A stretch of DNA of 41,381 nucleotides from Treponema sp. Its GTDB lineage: Bacteria > Spirochaetota > Spirochaetia > Treponematales > Breznakiellaceae. The stretch covers positions 1-41,381 of the forward strand of contig JAITFK010000064.1 of assembly GCA_031281555.1 (NCBI GenBank). Reading direction: 5' to 3'. The position numbers and the translations under genes are program-made. Of this stretch, positions 35,990 to 41,381 are shown one piece after another. The notes beneath the pieces were generated by a model. That model made no database searches and had not been told where the DNA came from. It was given only the letters and a program-made list of their open reading frames with translations. Each line of letters starts with the position of its first letter. The stretch's first letter is position 1.

Positions 35990-37211
35990 GGCCCTTTTCC
36001 TTCATTTGATACCTGCGTGAATTTCCGGGAACAAGAGCGGGCATATACCTGTCATCAATGATTAAGTATTCCAGTGAAAGATGAAATCTTTTTAATGATT
36101 CAAGGCGGATATACGCTTCGTCTCCCAAATCAGGACCTGTGTAAAAAAACCTTGTTCCGTAGGACAGGTATTTCCCCTGATCAAGCATAGCCTTTACACT
36201 GTTTCGGATATTTTCATCTTCTTGAAGCGGTATTTCCGTATACAATTTTTTTTTCCAGTCAAGAACAGCAAGGCTTTCAAGTATCGGAACAAGCGTGAAA
36301 GCCGCCGGAGCAATCACCGAGATTCCCCCTTCTAAACCGGAACTGTAAATAACTATTCCTAATTTCTGCCGTTCCAAAGAAGCTTTTAAACAGAGAGCGG
36401 CGGCAGCTTCAATTGTCCGTTCAATAAATAGGGTTTGCTTTTTTAACGGATATTCATTCCGATTGGCATTCAGGAAAATCATCAATGGGTACGATGCTGT
36501 CGCTTCGTATTCATTAACCATGAGGCTTCCTGTCCGCAGCGTATGTGCGCTTATTTTCCAGTTAATACGGCGGGGTTCATCCCCCTTTTGATACGGCCTC
36601 AATGAACGGATATGTGTTGTATCCTCAAACAGAGGATTTGAACTTATTATGCTCCCTAAAGGAATTCCACCGGGAGCTTTGACGGAAATTGAACGGTTTA
36701 TAGGGTACACATAGAGCAGCGTTGTTTCACGCGCAATTAGTTTAAAAGGGAATAAGCCTAACGGATCAGAGCCTTCAATATAAACAGGACCGATAACGAA
36801 TTTTCCCCGTTCTGTACAATGCCCCTCCCATGTAAAAAATATCCATGACTTTCGTAACAGAGTATGAAGGTTTCTGTTATTATTAATAACAGACAGTGCT
36901 CCGGAGGAATCGCCTGCTAACAGCATAAAAGCGGTCAGGAAACCTTTATTTACTATTTTAATTTCCATTTTGACCCACTCAAACCTGAACACGCGAAGTT
37001 CAGAATCCTGCCGGATAATTTTGATGTTTCTGATTAAATATTCACTGTAGAATTTTGAACTAATCAAAATAAATAAAAGGAAGAAACAAAGAAACCGGCA
37101 GACAGCATTGGGTATAAAAAAATAAAGAGGTATTAAAAAAATTGATCCCGCAATTAAAAAACCATTACCTTGTACATATATCATTTCCCATGAAGGAGAT
37201 GACCGATTCAT
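35976..37211 (-). CDS. DUF58 domain-containing protein
   Basis: 411 aa; SLRPYQKGDEPRRINWKISAHTLRTGSLMVNEYEA motif; two N-terminal TM segments; overlaps the DUF4129-like gene. Confidence 0.88.
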   Translation of the reverse strand: MNRSSPSWEMIYVQGNGFLIAGSIFLIPLYFFIPNAVCRFLCFFLLFILISSKFYSEYLIRNIKIIRQDSELRVFRFEWVKMEIKIVNKGFLTAFMLLAGDSSGALSVINNNRNLHTLLRKSWIFFTWEGHCTERGKFVIGPVYIEGSDPLGLFPFKLIARETTLLYVYPINRSISVKAPGGIPLGSIISSNPLFEDTTHIRSLRPYQKGDEPRRINWKISAHTLRTGSLMVNEYEATASYPLMIFLNANRNEYPLKKQTLFIERTIEAAAALCLKASLERQKLGIVIYSSGLEGGISVIAPAAFTLVPILESLAVLDWKKKLYTEIPLQEDENIRNSVKAMLDQGKYLSYGTRFFYTGPDLGDEAYIRLESLKRFHLSLEYLIIDDRYMPALVPGNSRRYQMKEKGHEII

Positions 37212-37255
37212 GATTTAATTATATTAGAATTCCGGAAAATCAACCAGAATAACTC

Positions 37256-37312
37256 TTGATTAAGGGAACCTTTAAAAACCCCGTTTGGGTTTTCAGAGGT
37301 TCCCTTAATCAA
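37256..37312. repeat. 16-bp perfect inverted repeat with nested inner hairpin
   Basis: ttgattaagggaacct (37256-37271) / aggttcccttaatcaa (37297-37312); inner aaaaccc / gggtttt. Confidence 0.9.
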
Positions 37313-37368
37313 TATTCCGTAAATGTACAGATTATTTGAAGTTTGTTATAGTTAAGTATGGATGCTTT

Positions 37369-37413
37369 GTCTCCGCAATGCGGAGACTTCGATTAAATTG
37401 CCGCTCATGCGGC
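37369..37413 (+). promoter_or_regulatory. Two adjacent hairpins in the alpha-glucosidase 5' leader
   Basis: gtctccgc-aat-gcggagac (37369-37387) and gccgc-tcat-gcggc (37400-37413), followed by gagg SD and ATG 37431. Confidence 0.6.
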
Positions 37414-37430
37414 TTAAAACGAGGTTATGT

Positions 37431-39119
37431 ATGAAAACCTGGTGGAAAGACAGTATCGTCTATCAAATTTATCCGCGCAGCTTTCAGGATTCTACGCAGA
37501 CAGAGTTCCCGAACGACGGCATCGGCGATATACCGGGAATTATTTCACGCCTTGATGAAATAAAAGAACTTGGCGCGAATGTTATCTGGCTTTCGCCTGT
37601 TTACAAATCCCCTGATGCGGACAACGGCTATGACATCAGCGATTATTGTTCAATCAATCCCAAATTCGGGACAATGGCGGACATGGAAAAACTTTTTTCG
37701 GAAGCGGCAAAACGCGGCATTAAGATAATTATGGATCTTGTGATCAATCACACTTCCGATGAACACGAGTGGTTTCAAAAGAGCCGTGAGCCTGCAAGTC
37801 CTTACCGTGATTATTACATCTGGCGACCCGGTAAAAAAAACTGTCCGCCTAACAACTGGACAACTTTTTTCATGGGTAAGGCCTGGGAATACGATGAAAA
37901 AAGCGGCGAGTACTATCTGCATCTTTTTGATAAAAAGCAGCCCGACCTTAATTATAAAAACCCCAAAGTAATAGAAGAAGTAAAAAATATCCTGCGTTTC
38001 TGGCTGGACAAGGGAGCGGCAGGTTTCCGCTGTGATGTTATTAATATAATTTACAAGACAAGCCTTGATGACGGTAAAAGAAATATGACTGTCCGGGGCA
38101 TTGAACATTTCAAATCACAAGAAGGAAACCATGCAATACTTAGGGAACTTCGCCGTGATGTTCTGGATAAATACGATTGTTTTACTGTAGGCGAGACTGT
38201 CATGGTCGATCTTAATGAAGCAAAAGATTTGTGCGATGAAGACCGAAAAGAACTTAACATGCTCTTTTACTTTGATCACCTTGAAGTAGACCGCCGTATC
38301 GCCCAGTTTATTCCGAAAAAATTCCGCGCGAATAAACTGTTAAACGTAATGACAAAATGGCAGCAAGGGCTTGACTGGAACGCCGTATATCTTGAGAACC
38401 ACGACCAGGCGAGGATTGTTTCCCATTTTGGCGCGGCGGAGAAGAATCGCACTGCCGCCGGAAAACCCGGTAAATATTGGCGGGAAAGCGCAAAAATGCT
38501 TGCTCTTTTTCACTTAACCCTTCGAGGAACTCCTTTTATTTATCAGGGGCAGGAAATCGGTATGACAAACTTCGATTTTAAAAACATCAATGATTTAAAC
38601 GATGTTGTAAGTCATGGGCTGGACAAACTGATGAAAAAAATGTGTATTCCTTCTTTCCTGCGCTGGAAATGGATCAAGGCAAGCTCACGGGACAATGCCC
38701 GCACACCTATGCAATGGGATGACAGCGAAAATGCCGGTTTCAGCAAGGCGAAACCTTGGCTTGACGTTAATGGTAACTACAAATATATTAATTATGCAGC
38801 GCAAAAAAACGATAAAGATTCAATTTTAAATTTTTACAAAAAACTTATTGCCGTACGAAAATATAATGAATGTCTTGTTTACGGAGACTTCATTCCGTTA
38901 TATGCGGATAACAGACTCATGATATATCAGCGGAAGACGCAAAATAACACGAAACCAGGAGAAACATATACCATTGCGCTTAATTTTTCGTCTTGTACAG
39001 TTAAGCTAAATAAAAAGCTCTCCGGCTTTTTAACCGGAGATTTAATTTTATCTACCGCAGATTCGTCTGAACGGAAGAAGCAATTACTTCCCTGGGAAGG
39101 GATTTTGTTAAGGAGTTGA
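37431..39119 (+). CDS. GH13 alpha-glucosidase / oligo-1,6-glucosidase
   Basis: MKTWWKDSIVYQIYPRSFQDS; MDLVINHTSDEH; GFRCDVINI (Asp), FTVGETVM (Glu), YLENHDQAR (Asp). Start 37431 preferred over 37362. Confidence 0.93.
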   Translation: MKTWWKDSIVYQIYPRSFQDSTQTEFPNDGIGDIPGIISRLDEIKELGANVIWLSPVYKSPDADNGYDISDYCSINPKFGTMADMEKLFSEAAKRGIKIIMDLVINHTSDEHEWFQKSREPASPYRDYYIWRPGKKNCPPNNWTTFFMGKAWEYDEKSGEYYLHLFDKKQPDLNYKNPKVIEEVKNILRFWLDKGAAGFRCDVINIIYKTSLDDGKRNMTVRGIEHFKSQEGNHAILRELRRDVLDKYDCFTVGETVMVDLNEAKDLCDEDRKELNMLFYFDHLEVDRRIAQFIPKKFRANKLLNVMTKWQQGLDWNAVYLENHDQARIVSHFGAAEKNRTAAGKPGKYWRESAKMLALFHLTLRGTPFIYQGQEIGMTNFDFKNINDLNDVVSHGLDKLMKKMCIPSFLRWKWIKASSRDNARTPMQWDDSENAGFSKAKPWLDVNGNYKYINYAAQKNDKDSILNFYKKLIAVRKYNECLVYGDFIPLYADNRLMIYQRKTQNNTKPGETYTIALNFSSCTVKLNKKLSGFLTGDLILSTADSSERKKQLLPWEGILLRS

Positions 39120-39120
39120 T

Positions 39121-39843
39121 ATGCCAAGTGTAATTATTACAGGAGCCGACAGAGGACTCGGGTTTGCTCTCTGCAAAGAGTATCTCTCGCGCGGTTGGAC
39201 AGTCTTCGGCGGGAAGTTTCTTGATGATTACAATCTGCTCGAACAGGAACGTAAAAAAAATCCCTCTTTGCACATTGTGCCGCTGAATGTCGGCGACGCT
39301 GCGTCTATTGCGAAAGCGCGCGATCTTGTCGCTGAGCAAACAGATTCGCTTGACATGATTATCTCCAACGCTGCGCTGATGGGAGAAGTTAAATGCAGCA
39401 TTGACGATCTGCCAATGGATTTAAATACTCCATGGAACAGCTTCCGTGTCAATGCGCTCGGACCTACGCTCATGGTAGAGAACTTTCTTCCGCTGACAGA
39501 CAAAGGCAAAATGAAACGGTTGTGCTTCATTTCTTCGGAAGTGTCATGTATTCTGCTGATGAAATACCGGGTAGGAAGCAATTATCCTTATCCGATGAGC
39601 AAGAGTTCAATGAACATGGGAGTGCGCCTTATGCATAACCTTTTGTATCCGCAGGGCTACAGCTTCCGTCTTTATCACCCCGGCTGGATGAAACGTCAGA
39701 TGACAGACGGCACGCTTTCTGAATGGGCAATGCTGGACCCCGCCGATACCGCGGCTCACTGCGCCGAATATTTTGAAACGCCGCTTGGCGATGAACAGCG
39801 GCTTGTGCTGTATGACTACCGGAGTCATGAATGGCCGTTCTAG
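39121..39843 (+). CDS. SDR family NAD(P)-dependent oxidoreductase
   Basis: 240 aa; IITGADRGLGFALC; YPMSK (YxxxK); ISNAAL. Confidence 0.85.
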   Translation: MPSVIITGADRGLGFALCKEYLSRGWTVFGGKFLDDYNLLEQERKKNPSLHIVPLNVGDAASIAKARDLVAEQTDSLDMIISNAALMGEVKCSIDDLPMDLNTPWNSFRVNALGPTLMVENFLPLTDKGKMKRLCFISSEVSCILLMKYRVGSNYPYPMSKSSMNMGVRLMHNLLYPQGYSFRLYHPGWMKRQMTDGTLSEWAMLDPADTAAHCAEYFETPLGDEQRLVLYDYRSHEWPF

Positions 39844-39878
39844 GACATTTTCATAGAGAAACAAACAGGAGTTGATAA

Positions 39879-40532
39879 ATGAAAGTTGTATTGATTACGG
39901 AGTTAAATAAAGATTTTGGTAAAAAACTTGCCGCTGTTTTTACACGGGAAAAGTTTAAGGTATACACTGTAGGAGAAGAACAGCTTAATGATGTAACTTG
40001 TCTGCCAAAAGATTTAAAAGAAGCTGCCGCTGTGGTTCAAAAAGAAAGCGGATGTATTGACATCTTCATTGATACAAGCGATGAGCGCAGCCCGCTTGAT
40101 AATTTCAATGTACGCACAGGGTTAAACGGCGATTTAATACACAAATTGTACGACGCAAATGTGATCCGTCCAATGGCAATGTTTGAAGCGTTTTTCCCTA
40201 TGCTTGAAGCAGGCAGTGAAAAGCGGCTTTGCTGGCTTACGTCGGCGGAGGCAAGTATTAACGAAACATTCGGTACAGACGGATACGGTTATAAAATGGC
40301 AAAAGCGGGGCTGCACAATTTTTTGCAGATAACACGCAATGTACTTGCTCCGAAGGGTTACACAATACGCGCTTTCGATCCGCTGTACAACGATGTATCG
40401 GCTGAACTTGCCGCAGAAGCCGCTTTTAACTACTTTACCCGCAGGCGAGGCATTGAACATGATGACGATAAACGCGATGATGAGTACAATCTTGTTTTCC
40501 GTGATGCCTACGGCAGACAGCATTCATGGTGA
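39879..40532 (+). CDS. SDR-like protein, degenerate glycine motif, tandem paralogue
   Basis: 217 aa; VLITELNKDFGKKLAAVF; RLCWLTSAEAS...YGYKMAKAGLHNF keeps YxxxK. Confidence 0.75.
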   Translation: MKVVLITELNKDFGKKLAAVFTREKFKVYTVGEEQLNDVTCLPKDLKEAAAVVQKESGCIDIFIDTSDERSPLDNFNVRTGLNGDLIHKLYDANVIRPMAMFEAFFPMLEAGSEKRLCWLTSAEASINETFGTDGYGYKMAKAGLHNFLQITRNVLAPKGYTIRAFDPLYNDVSAELAAEAAFNYFTRRRGIEHDDDKRDDEYNLVFRDAYGRQHSW

Positions 40533-40536
40533 GTAA

Positions 40537-41381
40537 ATGAAGACTTTATTGCGTATAGCAAAAGAAGCTGTCAGATATAAAAACTGGCTGCTGCTGTCGA
40601 TTTTCGGCACGCTTATGCTGACAGCAGTCAACCTGATTGCCCCCAGAATAATGGCGGGTATGACAGGGCTTGTGGCAGCCGGTATGACACGGGAAAATTA
40701 TATCACTGTACTGTGGATGGCGGGCGGATTGTTAGGCTTATACCTGACACGCATACTGTTCCGTTTTTTAAGTAATTATTGTTCACACAGGGCGGCGTGG
40801 CGGCTGGTGCTTGAACTGCGGATAAAAGTTTATAACGCAATTCAATCTTTTTCCATGGACTATTTTCACAACAAGCAAACAGGCGATTTATTAAGCCGTG
40901 TAATGAACGATGTTGCGACATTTGAGTTGATATACGCCCACATTACTCCCGATGTTATTACAAATTTTGTTACTCTCACAGGTGTAACAATTATTCTTTT
41001 TAATTTAAACGCGCGTCTTGCGCTTATCACCTGTATTCCCATTCCGTTTATTTTGATATCAGGATGGTTTTTCAGCCGCAAAGTACGCCCCAACTTTCAG
41101 AAAATGCAAAAATCGCAGGGAGAATTATCCGCGCAGCTGCAGGATAATTTTTCCGGCATACAGGAAATACAGGCCTTTGGACGGCAGACCTACGCAACGG
41201 AAAAAGTCTTAAAAAAAGGCAGGGATTTTACACATAACATGCTCCGCGCCCTGAAGTTAAGTGCGGTATTTCATCCAAGTGTTGAATTTTTAACCTCTAT
41301 AGGCAGCGTTATTGTTGTCGGCTTCGGCGGATATTTGGCGTATAAAAATCAGCTTTCTGTTTCTGAAGTTGTCAGTTTTCT
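40537..41381 (+). CDS. ABC transporter (exporter-type TM domain), truncated by right window edge
   Basis: Open frame from ATG 40537 to window end: MKTLLRIAKEAVRYKNWLLLSIFGTLMLTAVNLIAPRIMAG...SFSMDYFHNKQTGDLLSRVMNDVATFE...QDNFSGIQEIQAFGRQ. Not in the ORF track. Confidence 0.88.
   Translation, partial: MKTLLRIAKEAVRYKNWLLLSIFGTLMLTAVNLIAPRIMAGMTGLVAAGMTRENYITVLWMAGGLLGLYLTRILFRFLSNYCSHRAAWRLVLELRIKVYNAIQSFSMDYFHNKQTGDLLSRVMNDVATFELIYAHITPDVITNFVTLTGVTIILFNLNARLALITCIPIPFILISGWFFSRKVRPNFQKMQKSQGELSAQLQDNFSGIQEIQAFGRQTYATEKVLKKGRDFTHNMLRALKLSAVFHPSVEFLTSIGSVIVVGFGGYLAYKNQLSVSEVVSF

Noticed and set aside
37650-38108. 152-aa minus ORF
   Set aside because: Antisense to the GH13 gene; composition not protein-like.
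1-41381. CRISPR array, tRNA/rRNA genes, reverse transcriptase
   Set aside because: None recognised; no regularly spaced repeats and no RT motifs in the supplied ORFs. Absence of an RT is the main weakness of the DGR hypotheses.

Overview
The window is chromosomal and gene-dense. Gene content and protein style suggest a host-associated Treponema-like spirochaete (inference only; there is no rRNA to confirm it). Most coding is on the minus strand. Housekeeping genes recognised: mnmG, mnmE, alr, a clpP-like gene, tyrS, azlC/azlD, ptsN-type EIIA, a GH13 alpha-glucosidase, an acyl-CoA synthetase and the start of an ABC exporter. Accessory content: a CASTOR/POLLUX-like ion channel cut by the left edge (absent from the ORF track), a secreted InlB/LRR-repeat protein, an M48 lipoprotein, a DUF1566-like secreted protein, a 7TM-DISM hybrid histidine kinase with a NarL-type regulator, a heptad-repeat DUF3782-like protein, a caspase-FGE/SUMF1 fusion, several lipoproteins, a DUF58/DUF4129-like pair, tandem SDRs, and decayed fragments (IS630 transposase, a probable R-M C-terminal relic, a truncated hypothetical). 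The observations most worth following up are: (i) two C-type-lectin-fold candidates (DUF1566 and FGE) whose last ~40 codons look like adenine-mutagenised diversity-generating-retroelement variable regions, although no RT or template repeat lies in the window; (ii) a ~95 bp repeat carrying the last codons of a response regulator plus its 3' flank, placed upstream of two unrelated genes; (iii) several genes with a -10-like box 6-7 nt before the ATG and no Shine-Dalgarno (possible leaderless mRNAs); (iv) a hairpin cluster in front of the alpha-glucosidase. No CRISPR array, tRNA or rRNA was recognised. All calls are by eye, with no database search.
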